The position numbers and the translations under genes were made by a program. DNA of 64,000 nucleotides from NCBI GenBank assembly GCA_037157565.1, contig JAZHRO010000046.1, positions 13,056,501-13,120,500 on the forward strand. The letters run 5' to 3'. This document shows positions 20,941-31,620 of the stretch, piece after piece. Position 1 is the first letter of the stretch. Every line of letters starts with the position of its first letter. The notes beneath the pieces are model-generated. The model worked only from the letters and a program-made list of their open reading frames with translations, did no database searches and was not told the DNA's origin. This DNA comes from Thalassia testudinum. Lineage: Eukaryota > Streptophyta > Magnoliopsida > Alismatales > Hydrocharitaceae.

Positions 20941-22474
20941 TCAAAGAGATGGAAATGAGAATCTAGGGTTTGGCTGAGGTAGTTCAGCCTGATTAGAGTA
21001 AGGATCCTCAAAAGAAAATGGATCTATAGAGGATGTAGGAACCCTATTGGTGTGATCAAAAAAGGATAAGTGATTATCAGTCTGATCAATGTCTGAAACC
21101 CGATCAAATGATGGAGAATCATATGCAATCGGATCAGAGAGAGGTGAATCAGAGTAGAAGTTGATTCCGGTGGCGGGTCGAGGTTGAGATCGGATTTTGG
21201 AAGACTCAGTATGTGGATCAGAAGGTGTGGCTTCTTTGAGGTCCAAATCATTGGCCTCAGCATCAGAATCAAAGAATGGATCATGGATGCTGAGGTCGTA
21301 TGCTGGTTTGTAATTGTCAGGAAATAAAGGTTCTCCAAAATCAGAGTAAGATTCGAAGTCGTCGGAGAATTTGTGATCAGTGTCTGCACCTGATTCCAGA
21401 TCGAGATTTCCATAATAAAATGAATCAAGATGTGTAGAATCAGCAACTTGACTTGGATCTAACCTATTCTCAAATTCTAGGCTCGAAAATGTATCCTTAT
21501 TAGGCATAGGCTTAGGTTCTTGACTCCTAGAATAGACCCAATCGAATCCCAGCTCTTCCAACTCCTTTGTTTCTGTATCATAGATCGGCTTGACTTCCAA
21601 AAAATTGATTTGTCTCTGAGGAGGTTGGAGAGGTGTAATAATCAAACATAGCCCCATAATTATAATCTAGATCCAAAATCTGGTTTTGATTACATTGGGT
21701 CTCATAATAATTCCAAATAGGTTCTGATCTAGATTCTAAGTCAAAGGTAGGAATTGGGCCACTAGAATCTGGACTTGGTTTTTTTGGAATGTCAGAATCA
21801 TTCTCGAGAACTACCTTAATAGGAAAAAGGCTTGGGAATTACATTCTCGAGAAGTTTTGATTTAGGCTTTTCATTCAGGTGTCTGGAATCTAGGCTTGAT
21901 GGACCAGCTTCAAGGTTTTCTAAGGTTGGTTTAGAATTGGGAACACCTGCAATTGGATCCTCCCAACCCTTATTAAGATTAGGCATGTCCATTGTTATGA
22001 GGTTTGAATCTGATTCCATTTGGGTTGGGAATCCACAACAACATCTATTCTCAAACCTGAGTTTTGGGAGATCATCAATTTCTGACTTTTGATATGGGTA
22101 AATTTGATTTATGACTTATTTCAACATAGTTATCAAGTTTTCCCATTTCTCAAGGTCATCTTGGTGCTTTTCCCAAAGTCGTGGATTTGTCAGACATTGA
22201 AGATACTCGAAGTTATGTAATCTTTCTTTTTCAATGAATCCTATCATAAGAATATCCCGAGTTGAACCATTTGTCATCTGTGTTATTATCAGTTGGGCAT
22301 AATTTGTAATAAAGGTTGTTTCCTCTATATTATATTAACCTGAATGTGTCTAGATGGATTTGAGTTTTTGTAATATTCATCATGATGTCTTATATCATCC
22401 TCAATCATCTTTTCTTTCATGTTCAGTTGGGATTCAGGTTTCCTAAAAGGTCTTCCTAGCTTGTTAGGTTGCAT
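20941..22474 (-). pseudogene. Unrecognised acidic ORF of element Q (copy 1)
   Basis: I do not recognise this protein. The start is set at the ATG at 22474 because the same start (MQP..LGR..RKPE.QL) exists in element U at 46848. The N-terminal third has MIEDDIRHHDEYY, then, after a stop and frame change near 22345, NGSTRDIL, YLQCLTNP and WEKHQ. The central part from 22034 has SDSNLITMDMPNLNKGWED. A 1-nt difference in a T-run at about 21820 breaks the frame. From 21657 the frame is open for 238 codons and very rich in Asp, Glu, Ser and Pro (EELGFDWVYSRSQE, DDFESYSDFGEPLFPD, YDPFF-like). No zinc knuckle, protease or polymerase motif. It occupies the place where gag-pol should be. Copy 2 is at 46848-48393. 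Confidence 0.7.
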
Positions 22475-23677
22475 TTTCAAATCAGGTGGGTGAATCAAAA
22501 TATAGAATCAAACTCAGGCTCAGATTGAAGTGATTGGATCAGATCAGAAATCCCCAAGAAGAACAATTCTAATGAGGCCTCTAGGTTAAACAATATAAAG
22601 ACCTTTCCTATGTATGTGTCTAAAGAATAAATGAGGGACTGGATGTGAATTTGACTCAATAAAGGCACCCAAAGATTTTTTGATGACTAAGGTTTATTTT
22701 GAGGTGGATTCTGAATAAAAAATCCACACACCCAAGAAGTACTTAGGCAGCCAAGAAGGGAGAGCTTGGCAAAGACCCCTACATGGTAGAGTGTCCCCAC
22801 GGGTTACAGAGTTTCCCCCACCTGACCTTCTTTGTCACCGCGGTTCCAAGTAGATCGAAATGTATGAATTGAGACCTTAAGTCTACCAATTTTAGTCTAG
22901 TTTGTGCCTTGGATTTCACTTGATTAGAAGTTAATTCAAATTGTGACCTAATTTGGAGGTTAATTGGCCCACAAAGTTGACCAATTTCACCTTACTTGCC
23001 CTAAAAGATGAAGAATGAAATCTGAGTCAAGACCAACAGATCACCCTGAATTGACTCTCAAGTTCTTAGGTCCAATGTTTTTAGGGTTTAAGTGAATTTA
23101 GAGCCTGATTTTAGGGTTCTTCTAATTAGATCTTTTCAAGCAAGGATTTAGATAGCACACAAATGCGGGAGGGTCAATTTCCTTTAATTCAAGCAAGTGT
23201 GAACTAACACTTCAAAATCCTAGAGTAGAAACTCTAATTGGCTTTCTTTCAAGTCCAATTTGATCTCAAAATGTACACCTTGGACTCAAATAAGAAGGTT
23301 CAAGATGATCAGATATTAAGCGTAAATCCTTAGTAGATACTAGAAATTTCGGTAGGGATCTCTAAACAAAATCATCTCAACTTCAATCAGATATTGATTT
23401 TGAATTCGTAGATCAGGAAACTTGCCTTAGAAGTGATGTTTACTAAGAAAATAAGGCAGATGAATTCTAATTATTGTTGTTTCATTTTTCTCTCTTCCAA
23501 AAGATTAGGAGATTGATTAGGGAAGAAGAGAAAGTTTACCTGCCTTAGGAGTGGTTGATTTGCGCAAAAAATCTCTTTGTGAAGTACCTCGCAAAATTAC
23601 AATCAAAGCAAACAAGGCAAGTTAGTGCTCTGATAAAAATTAAGAAAGATAAGACTAATGTGTGAATTGCACGTTGC
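22475..23677 (-). other. 5' untranslated leader of element Q
   Basis: Non-coding, 1.2 kb between primer-binding site and the ORF. Matches U at 45641-46847 throughout: shared blocks include TCACCTTGGACT, GACCCTCCCGCATTTGTGTG (minus strand near 23160-23180) and GGTAGACTTAAGGTCTCAAT (near 22870-22890). The shared leader shows that Q and the 5' half of U belong to one family. Confidence 0.75.
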
Positions 23678-23695
23678 TCCCTGGCAACGGCGTCA
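23678..23695 (-). promoter_or_regulatory. Primer-binding site of element Q (tRNA-Asp type)
   Basis: Minus strand TGACGCCGTTGCCAGGGA, two mismatches (both transitions) from the complement of the tRNA-Asp 3' end. It is the best kept primer-binding site in the window. Confidence 0.88.
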
Positions 23696-23698
23696 AAA

Positions 23699-26344
23699 TA
23701 TTCGAGTAAATTCTTTGTTTAAGAAATTACGTTGTAGTATAGGACAAAGTCGCTCAAATCATTTAAATTTATAAGTCAAATTCAAAAGAAGAGTCTGAGG
23801 TCGCACACGGAGCAAATATGGAATTCACAACATTAATCACATTCAAAATCAATTAACACAATAAACAAAGCACAATAAAGATAGCCAATGAATCAATCAC
23901 TCAGAAATATATTCAATATGAACTAATGTATGATGAAGCAAAAAGGGAAGAGAATCAAAACAATGGTGATTTAAATCACCACTAATCCTCTTAATTAATC
24001 AATCAAAATTCAATTACAAAGTATAGTACTTAAATAATATAACAGTATTATCATCCACTCTGATCTAAGTATCTCAGGCACAAGGCTCTTGAGAAGCCTC
24101 TCTCTTCTTTCTCGCTTCTTTTTAAAGCTTTCTTCACTTTCTTCTTTAAGCTTTCCTTCTTTCTTAGGCACGACCCCTCTCTTCTTTTCTTCTTCTTTAC
24201 AAGACAGGGGAACAACCTTCTCTCAGTGGCTAAGTGTCGCATAGGTTGCACAGGGCTATGCTTCAGAGAGCAAAACCCTCTCCTGCTCTTTCATAAATCT
24301 TGAGCATATTCGGATCCAAGTACGGGTAAACGAGTCTCGAATAGTGTCCAGGGTCACCGGGCGTGTGTGATGACTGAGTGAGCATAGGCGGCTTAGCGGG
24401 TGAAAGGGCATGAGGGACTCGACCCTAAGTGTCTTGGGCAGTAAGTGCTAATCACAAAATCAATATATCCATGCGCAGGCGTTCTTTTTTTTACGATGTG
24501 GCACTAATGCCACGGGCTTCTTCGCTAGCGCCAGCAGAAGATGCTTCCAATTGCAGGTGAAAGTCGCGGACGAGATCTCCAATTGAGGCCCTGGAGGGAT
24601 ATTTGGAAGGGTTCCGCAAGGCCTGGAGGTGGACTTGAGGGAGAATGCGGCCAGAAAGAGGCGGATGTCATCGGAGATGATGGCGGCAGCGGTGGAGGGC
24701 AGCGAGGACCTGAAACACTAGATACAGCCTCACGACCACATTAAAACACTTTAGGAGGATCGTTAGGCGGTGGCGAAGGTGGTCATGGTGTTTGTGTGGC
24801 ATGAGCATGTGTGTGCTGGTCGGACGATGTCGGGGACGGAGTGCGGCAATGGGTGTGTTCGGTGGGGCGTTGTAGGTGGTATTTAGAGGAATTAAATGAG
24901 GGGTTTTATGCGGTGAGGTGAGGCAGAGGTTCTGAAAGTGGAATGGGCGTGTTTGGTGGCGTGTAGCGTCGGGGAGGCGTTGCCAGAGCTTTGCCGGAGC
25001 TAGAGAAGACAGAGAAGGAAAGGCGTGACTGGCGGTTGAAACTAGAGTTTAAGGGGTTAATTCAAAATTGAAGGAAAAGAGGGAGAGAGAGAGCCTAAGT
25101 TCAACGGTCGAAAGGGTAGGAGGGCATCGACCGTCGGTGTCGTGGAAGAGAACGTCTTCGGTGGTGGAACGACAAGGAAAGAGTTAGTCGGAGAGCTCTT
25201 CGCTGGTATTGCGAGGAGCGGACGAAGGAGAGGAAGAAGATGGGCCGCTCGATTTGTCGATCAAGTGGCCTAAAGAAGGGAGTCGAGGGAGCTTGCCGGA
25301 GCTAGTCGGAGAAGGCCGGAGGGAGAGGTCCTTGGTGAGGAGGTGCGGCCAAACCAAGCTAAAGAATAAGGCCTGAACTCCAAGAGCTTTTGTAGAGCTC
25401 CAAAATGCTCTAAATTCCCAGATTGAGCGTGCTTTTCTCTAGGAAACAGAGGAGTTTTCTCTTTCTAAAACACGAGCTCGATGGAGCTTTTCAGGCTCCA
25501 ATCAAGCCAAATTTGAGGTGCAATCGCCAGAGGATCTTTCAAGGACCAATCACTCAAAATTTGGAGGGATCCGGTTGGTAATTACAGGTGCAATCCTCTT
25601 TTGAAATCGACAACTTTTGCGTTTAGGAGTCTACTATGGGATTTAGGCAGCAGGGGGCAGTTGGTGAAGATGACAAAGTTGGGGGGCTGTTCGCATGGAT
25701 TTTCGAAAGTTAGGGATGTGTATGGGAGAAACAGAGTAAGACTGGACCAAAATGCGAACTAGATCAAGATGATCTCTGATTGGGATCAAATTTGGTACAA
25801 ATCTAATTTGGACCCAAGGAATCTGATGGTGAAGTTGGATTTTGGTTTCAACCAGGTTTGATTGGGTAATTTGCGTAGAAACCCAAATTAGGGTAACTTT
25901 CTGTTTGAGACTCTGTTTAAGTTTAGTTAAAATGGGCTCCAATGGTCAAATCAAGGTTACCAAACCTTATGAAATTTTTCTATGATTTTTGGAAGGTTTA
26001 GATGGATTTTATCATGACCAGAACCTTTATTATTTAAGTGGGTCGGAAATTAAGGATTTGGGTTATGGTTCAATTCTTGAAGTGCGTGAAAATCCGTTTG
26101 TGTCTGTGTGAACTCTCTTATTAGTCATTAATGAACATTTGACCTTAGATTAACTTTAGGAAACTCCGTGATTATTCTACTTTCATAACATGCTGTTAAA
26201 ACTGCAGAATTAACCATAATTTAATGTATTCCTCTTAGAATAGTTATGTAGTGAGTTTTGACTCTCCGGCTATTATGTAGGAGCATTTGTCTCTTGCTTG
26301 TGACTAATTAAAGCTAGTTATATCTCATGATGATGTTATCATCA
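23699..26344 (-). repeat. 5' LTR-A of element Q
   Basis: Starts TGATGATAACATCATCA at 26344 (minus strand); the 3' end reads TCGAATA at 23699, TA instead of CA. The TATA position found in the 3' copy reads TACAAAAG here (about 25386-25393), so the promoter is probably weakened. The conserved GTGGCA-CTAA-TGCCAC repeat is at about 24496-24512. Open frames in both strands (for example 24541-24744) are not kept in sister copies. Confidence 0.92.
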
Positions 26345-26971
26345 CCTATTGGCAAGGTCCACCTGCTAGACCACCCTATAACTAGAATAGGAAGCTCCTA
26401 CATAACAAAATCAAATGGACACCCTGATCAAAATGATGGCTGATATGAATCAGAAACATCAGGAGGAGATGGCTTTACTGAAGGGACATTTGAGCCAGTT
26501 GTTAGATAATAAACAACAGGAGTCCCTTCCATCTTAGCCACAACCGAACTCAAGGAATGTAATGAACAGAGGCCACAATCCTCAAGGGTTCCAACAAAAT
26601 TAGGGGCAAGCCCATATATTTTACAAGCCCACAAACACCCCCTAGGTTTGCTGCTTCTTCTCAAGGACCCAACTCTGGTTCCAATGCCTCAACCAATGTG
26701 GTTACCTTGAGAAGCAATACTCAAACCCAGGATACCAAATGGCCGACCCCTCTCGTGACCACACTACTCGAGATAATTGATTCTGAGGATGAGTGAGAGG
26801 AACCCAAGGATCAGGAACCCCACCCGATTCAAACCCAAATCCCATACTTTGAAGCCTTGGATAAGGTCAATAAGAGAAATGTGCCTGAGAACAATGAGTT
26901 GTTAGAAATTTTCAAACAAGTACAGATCAATATACCCCTTTTTGAAGCAATCAAACACATCTTAGCCTACG
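26345..26971 (+). pseudogene. gag: Gag C-terminus and spacer of element P
   Basis: Resumes P's gag after the second CCTAT. The sequence shows a coiled-coil-like stretch (MMADMNQKHQEEMALLKGHL, about 26430-26490), the gag-pro boundary VVTLRSNTQTQD (about 26698-26733), then NNELLEIFKQVQINIPLFEA and KHILAY, where the solo LTR-B cuts in at 26971/26972. Stops at 26536, 26607 and 26642 (approximate) and a frameshift after 26640 break it. Confidence 0.82.
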
Positions 26972-27584
26972 TGATGTAAACACATTTACACTACTTAAAA
27001 TGTCTATTTATGCATGTTCTTAAGCATAGGATTGCATTTCATGATATAAATATTGCATTACATGCATCATCTTGCATTTAGAGTAGTTTGAATAAAATGG
27101 AGGTTAATTGTCTCCTTTTATGTGCTTGGACAGGGCAAATATTTTATCGGGGCCTCGGATCAAAGATCCAACCGTATGGATATGATCAGGGTGACGATTG
27201 GAGTTCAACGACTCCAAGATCGCCCTAATCAGGCATCCGTAGCATCAGATAGAGACCGGGGAACCCTAGAAGATCAAGGGCCAGGATGGTGTAAATCCGC
27301 ACTTCAGATGGCAAATCCGACCACACGGATGAATTCGGATCGACGATCGCAGCCCAACGACACAAAAATCGAGTCAATCCGACATCCGTGGCACCATCTA
27401 CAACTTCCAGAAGATGGACGGCCAAGATGGCGCCACGTGGCGCCACGTGGTGCCATCTCAGCCGCCCAATCGGCCGCATGCGTCTTGAGAAGACCGCGCA
27501 CCGTCTCCTCTCCGCCGTTGGATCTCGATCCAACGGCTGCGGTCGCTCGCGCTTAAAAGCGTCCGCGCGACCATTTCGTCCGCG

Positions 27585-27636
27585 TAGCGCAGCGGCGACG
27601 CAGCTGCGGGCGAAGCGGAGGTCGCGGGTTCGAGCC
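27585..27636 (+). other. tRNA-like module in solo LTR-B
   Basis: TAGCGCAGCGGCGACG (A-box-like) at 27585 and GGGTTCGAGCC (B-box-like) ending at 27636. CGCGG-GTTCGAG-CCGCG forms a perfect 5-bp stem with a 7-nt loop, exactly like a tRNA T-arm. This is the best preserved of the six copies. The anticodon arm is not convincing. Confidence 0.65.
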
Positions 27637-27912
27637 GCGGTGAGTGGGTGGAAGGCGCGGGCGAGCGGGCGCGGACGAGCGTCAGATGAAGATCCAACGG
27701 CTGCGCGCGCTCAATCAGGACGACGCGCGATTGGACGCCGGGCGTAACGCGCGATCGCACGCGGGTGGGCGCGCTACGCAGCGGGCGCGGACGCGATCTA
27801 AGCCGTCCGATCTCGCGATCGGACGGCTGAAAATCAAGCGACGTGCGTAGGCGTTACGCGCGGGCAGCCGAGCGGGCGCGCGTGGGCGTGGCAGCTACGC
27901 CCACGTTGAGGG

Positions 27913-28008
27913 CTTTAGCGACGGTTTTATCCGTCACTAAAGACCCCTTATTTATTATTTTGAAGATGTAATGTCCATTTTGCCCCCACTCCTTGCAACT
28001 ATAAAAGG
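27913..28008 (+). promoter_or_regulatory. Inverted repeat and TATA box of solo LTR-B
   Basis: CTTTAGCGACGG (27913-27924), a TTTTAT spacer, then CCGTCACTAAAG (27931-27942): a 12-bp stem with one mismatch. TATAAAAGG follows at 28000-28008, so transcription is expected to start near 28030 (inference). Confidence 0.65.
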
Positions 28009-28743
28009 AGACCCCCTACATACGAAATTTTCATCCCTTCCTTCTCCTCTCTACCTCTCCAAAGCTCAAGAGAAGCTTGTCCCACACCCGGGATGCTTCT
28101 CGCGAGATAAAGTCCAAATTTTCGTCCCCCTTCGGAAGTGGATCCCGCGACGACGACGGCGTGCTGCTTCGTTCCCGTTCTTCTGCTTCGTCCTCCTTCG
28201 TCCTGCTTCGTTCTCCTTCGTCCAGGCGTCGTCCCGTCCGGCTCGTCCTCCAAGCGACCGTCGAGGAGGATTCTCTCTCCCTATTCTTTTTACTGCTTTC
28301 TAGTATAGATTTACTGCTTTCTAGAGTAGTCTATTCGTCCTCCGAGCGATCGTCGAGGAGGACATTTCTCCCTCCATTCTTTTAATGCTTTCTAGAGTAA
28401 TTGTTTTATGTTTTCTAGTTGTAACGAACTCTTTTATGATAAATTCCTTGTCTATTCTACATCTCATTTTGATTTCCATGTATAGTATTCTTTCTCTCTC
28501 TCTTACTCCCTCTCTTTCTTTTATTTGTTGTAGATACTTAGATAGTTTAAATTGAATTTCTTCGTGACAAAATAAAAAGAAACACGAAGTTTTTAAATCA
28601 AACGTTCGCCTCCCTGTGTTCGACCCGGAATTTTAATTTCGGTATAAATTTTATTTGTTGAACACGAATCCTTCGCTTTCGAACTACAACGACAGGTTTT
28701 CCAAAATCGAACACGTTAGCGTAGCTTCGTAAATCGTTCAACA

Positions 28744-29213
28744 CTACCTGAAGTTTTTGAAGGATGTTTGCACACTCAAGCGTAAGCCAAGAACCCAAGC
28801 ACCTAGGAAGGTATTGCTATCTGAGCATGCTAGTTCGGTGATATTGAGTAGCCCACCTTCTAAAAGGATTGACCTTGAAGCACCCTTGATCTTGTGTAAT
28901 ATTGGTGATTTGACTTTTGATAGAGCGCTCCTAGACTTAGATGCTTCCATAAACTTGATCTCGACTACCCTTTATCACGAGTTTAGGTTCAGAGAATTAA
29001 AGCCTACACCTATGACCATCCAACTGGCTGACCAATTTGTGAAAATCCTGAAAGGGGTAGTCGGGGATGTAATTGTTCAGGTTAAGGACAGGGGTAGTTG
29101 AGGATGTAATTGTTCAGGTTAAGGACTTCTACTTTCCAGTTGACTTCTTAGTCCTTGACATGGAAATCCCCGAATAATTACAAAACGTGCCCATCATCTT
29201 AGGCAGACCCTTT
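28744..29213 (+). pseudogene. Protease, N-terminal part, of element P
   Basis: Continues from KHILAY into LKFLKDVCTLKRKPR and then the protease: ILCNIGDLTFDRALLDLDAS, where the usual D-L-G-A active site reads D-L-D-A, so a glycine of the catalytic motif is lost. INLISTTLYHEF and MTIQLADQ follow. A short direct repeat at about 29055-29120 (GGGGTAGTyGgGGATGTAAT twice, with the following bases) duplicates part of the VVGDVIVQVK segment and shifts the frame. The copia LTR interrupts it at 29213/29214 within ILGRPF. Confidence 0.85.
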
Positions 29214-30982
29214 TGTTGGAGCAAGGACATCACGATCGTTAATTTTGATGATAATAAAACACATGTATTTAACATTTATATTGAGTTTAAGTTTTCAGGA
29301 TAATTGCAAATGGATACAAGTGTGAAGGAGCTCAAGTTCGCATCCATGACGGATTGGAGGAGCTTGATGGAGGAAAAGGAGCTTCGCGTGGACCGAGAGC
29401 TTGAAGATAAGAAGATGAAGAATATGATAGAAGTTCTTTTTGTTTTTGTTTTATGTATTTGTCTTTTTGTTCTTTACTTTTTATTTACTTAGATTATTTG
29501 TTAAAGAGTCCCAAAGTAACAAAAAGTAGTCCTAGGAACATATACACAACCCTAGGATACTTAGCCTTGTCATAGAGAACTTAGAAAACCAAATTAGAAA
29601 TCAGACAACTTGATGAAACGTCCAATCTAGACATCAGACATCTGATCTTAGACTTTAAGATGTCTGACTGTTTGATTAGATGTCCAAAACACTTAGGCTG
29701 GAAACCCACTCACTGTCTGCCAGTTTCAGACATCCAGCCCTTAGTTCAGACGTGTTAAAAGACGTCTGAGGACCTTACCAAACGTCCACCTAGAGGGTTG
29801 TTGGCTTATCTTAGAGGATTAACCCTTAATCTGATTTACATCTACTTTCAGATGTCCGTAGTTTATCCCAGACATCTGATAAATAGACGTTAAGCTAAGT
29901 TCTGACCCTAATCACTTCTTGTCTTACCTAATAGTTGTTTGAGCCTCGGGAAATGCATTTCTTCAGTGATTTATGTTTCTAAACGTCCAGACATACTGTC
30001 AGACGTTCGATCTGTCGTCTATACAACTTATCACTAGAACCTTGTTTCGATCTTGTGAAAACAGGAAAGAAACCTTTTTAAGATTAGACGTTTGATTATA
30101 AGCCTAGATGTCTTATAATTAAATTCTAGAAGTCCATCTTGATCCAACTCAATCCAGATCTTCTACCCTTCTAGATCAGATGACCGATCCCTAGATCAGA
30201 CGATAGCCCAGATGTCTGACCTTAGAACCAGACATCTGTTAATCCTGTCAGAATCATTAATGACCCTGATTTCAACTTGTCTGCTTTGGATCTCTTCCCA
30301 ATGGCTATAGAAGCCTTCTAAGGCCTTTTAAATCCTTCTTAAGGCCTCTATTAATAAAGTAGTCTTTGTCATACATACCAAGAAACACTACTTCCACTCA
30401 TATTGTGTTCAAATAAAGAAAGGAATCACCTAGAAGTGTTGTTGCTCCCCAAACCCTTTTCCACACTCTTGAGAGCATCATCCTTGTGCACCTGCTTTCC
30501 CGCCTACGAATACTAGAGCATCGTAGTGCCATCGCGTGGTTCACGCATCCCGCATTGCTAGCCAACACACTTCCACCGAAGGGAAGTTTCCTTAGCCTAC
30601 AATAGCTAGATTTACTTATTTACTTTGTGGCTCCATATGATATTTGTATTATTGTCTTTGGTTGGGTATTCACCTTACGAATTCCCGTCTCCCTCGTGAA
30701 GAGGAGGGGTTTGAGGCTACGTTGCCCTCGAGTATAAAGTAACGTGGTATTAAGGTTGAGTCACTCTCGTTTAAGTAACTCGGTTAGTGGATTTGATCGA
30801 CTAAGTCGATCGGAAAATCCTAAGACAAGAGGCTTAGGTGGTGGTTTTTACCCGGGTTTGGGTTTTCACCTAAAAATTCTTATGTACTTGTGTGATTGCT
30901 ATTTTTGTGAGATTGTCGCATATTTATTTTCTCATTATTTATTTATTACGCAAATCTCACCCCCCCTTCATCAGAACCTACA
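29214..30982 (+). repeat. Solo Ty1/copia-type LTR in protease of P
   Basis: Starts TGTTGGAGCAAGGACATC and ends CAGAACCTACA. Flanking CCTTT (29209-29213) and TCTTT (30983-30987) fit a 5-bp target duplication with one change; the protease reading (GRPF, then LATTKANI) resumes after it. A C-run with CTCACCCCCCC just before the end resembles SIRE/Maximus-type copia LTRs (inference). Between about 29600 and 30250 it carries many short AGACGTCT-like palindromes. The open frame at 29304-29492 is short and not kept in the partial copy at 1-286. Confidence 0.85.
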
Positions 30983-31620
30983 TCTTTCTAGCTACGACCA
31001 AGGCTAACATTGACTGCGACACAAGATGTATGGAAATTGCCTTTGGAGATAAGAAGATTCAATTGGATATCTTCAAGGCAACTAAGTCTTTCGATTGCGG
31101 TTGGGTCAAAGAATGCGATTCCATGGAAACCCTTGTTGAAGAATGGCTGACTGTAAGCTATTTAGAGGACCATCTAACTCAGCCAGCTTTAGACTACCCT
31201 GACTCAACCCAATCTCTGGAGGTTGCAGAACTTTGCAAAACTGATTACCACCAGCAACCTCCATTTGAGGAGATTGATGTCACTCAACTCCCTCCCTTCC
31301 CTTACCGTCAAACATTGCATCACTTGTACCTGAACTTAAACCTCTGTCCAATAATCTCAAGTACGTCTTCCTAGGACCTGATCATACTTTCCCTGTGATT
31401 ATCAATGCACACCTGACCAGGGACCAAGAACTTAGGTTGACTACGACTCTTTTGGAACATCGGACAGCAATTGGGTGGACAATTTCTGACTTAAGGGGAA
31501 TTAGCCCTAGCTATTGTACTCACAAGATCTATTTGGAAGATGGGGCTCGACCTTCTCGCTAGATGCAAAGGCGATTGAACCCGAACATGTGAGAGGTAGT
31601 TAAAAAAGAGATAATTAAGT
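30983..31620 (+). pseudogene. Protease C-terminus, spacer and RT approach of element P
   Basis: LATTKANIDC and MEIAFGDKKIQLDIF complete the protease domain. A spacer of about 100 residues (acidic, ending in QLPPFPYRQT) follows, open until 31374. After a frameshift near 31330 come KYVFLGPDHTFPVIINAHLT and HRTAIGWTISDLRGISPSYC, the conserved approach to RT, then RPSR-stop-MQRRLNPN. Same arrangement as in T and R. Confidence 0.88.

Larger units (their letters stand above)
2766..26344 (-). mobile_element. Element Q: non-autonomous LTR-A retrotransposon inserted in gag of P
   Basis: Order on the minus strand: 5' LTR-A (26344-23699), primer-binding site (23695-23678), leader, an unrecognised ORF (22474-20941), 3' untranslated region, polypurine tract (5370-5358), 3' LTR-A (5357-2766). 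A perfect 5-bp target duplication, CCTAT, lies at 2761-2765 and 26345-26349, and P's gag frame resumes across it. Without nested element R, Q is about 9.8 kb with about 4.5 kb of internal sequence. I see no gag, protease, reverse transcriptase or integrase in that internal part, so Q must have relied on proteins from another element. Element V shares its LTR-A and 3' region and is the likely kind of helper (inference). Confidence 0.9.
26972..28743 (+). repeat. Solo LTR-B inserted in the protease spacer of P
   Basis: Starts TGATGTAAACAC and ends CGTTCAACA. Flanking 5-mers CTACG (26967-26971) and CTACC (28744-28748) fit a 5-bp target duplication with one later change; removing the LTR and one copy restores reading across the site. 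No internal sequence remains, so the element was lost by recombination between its two LTRs. Longest and most CpG-rich LTR-B copy here, with TATAAAAGG at 28000-28008, its inverted repeat at 27913-27942, and the tRNA-like module at 27585-27636. Confidence 0.92.

Noticed and set aside
27575..27650. A functional tRNA gene
   Set aside because: A and B boxes and T-arm are good, but anticodon arm and acceptor stem are not convincing and the module always sits inside an LTR.
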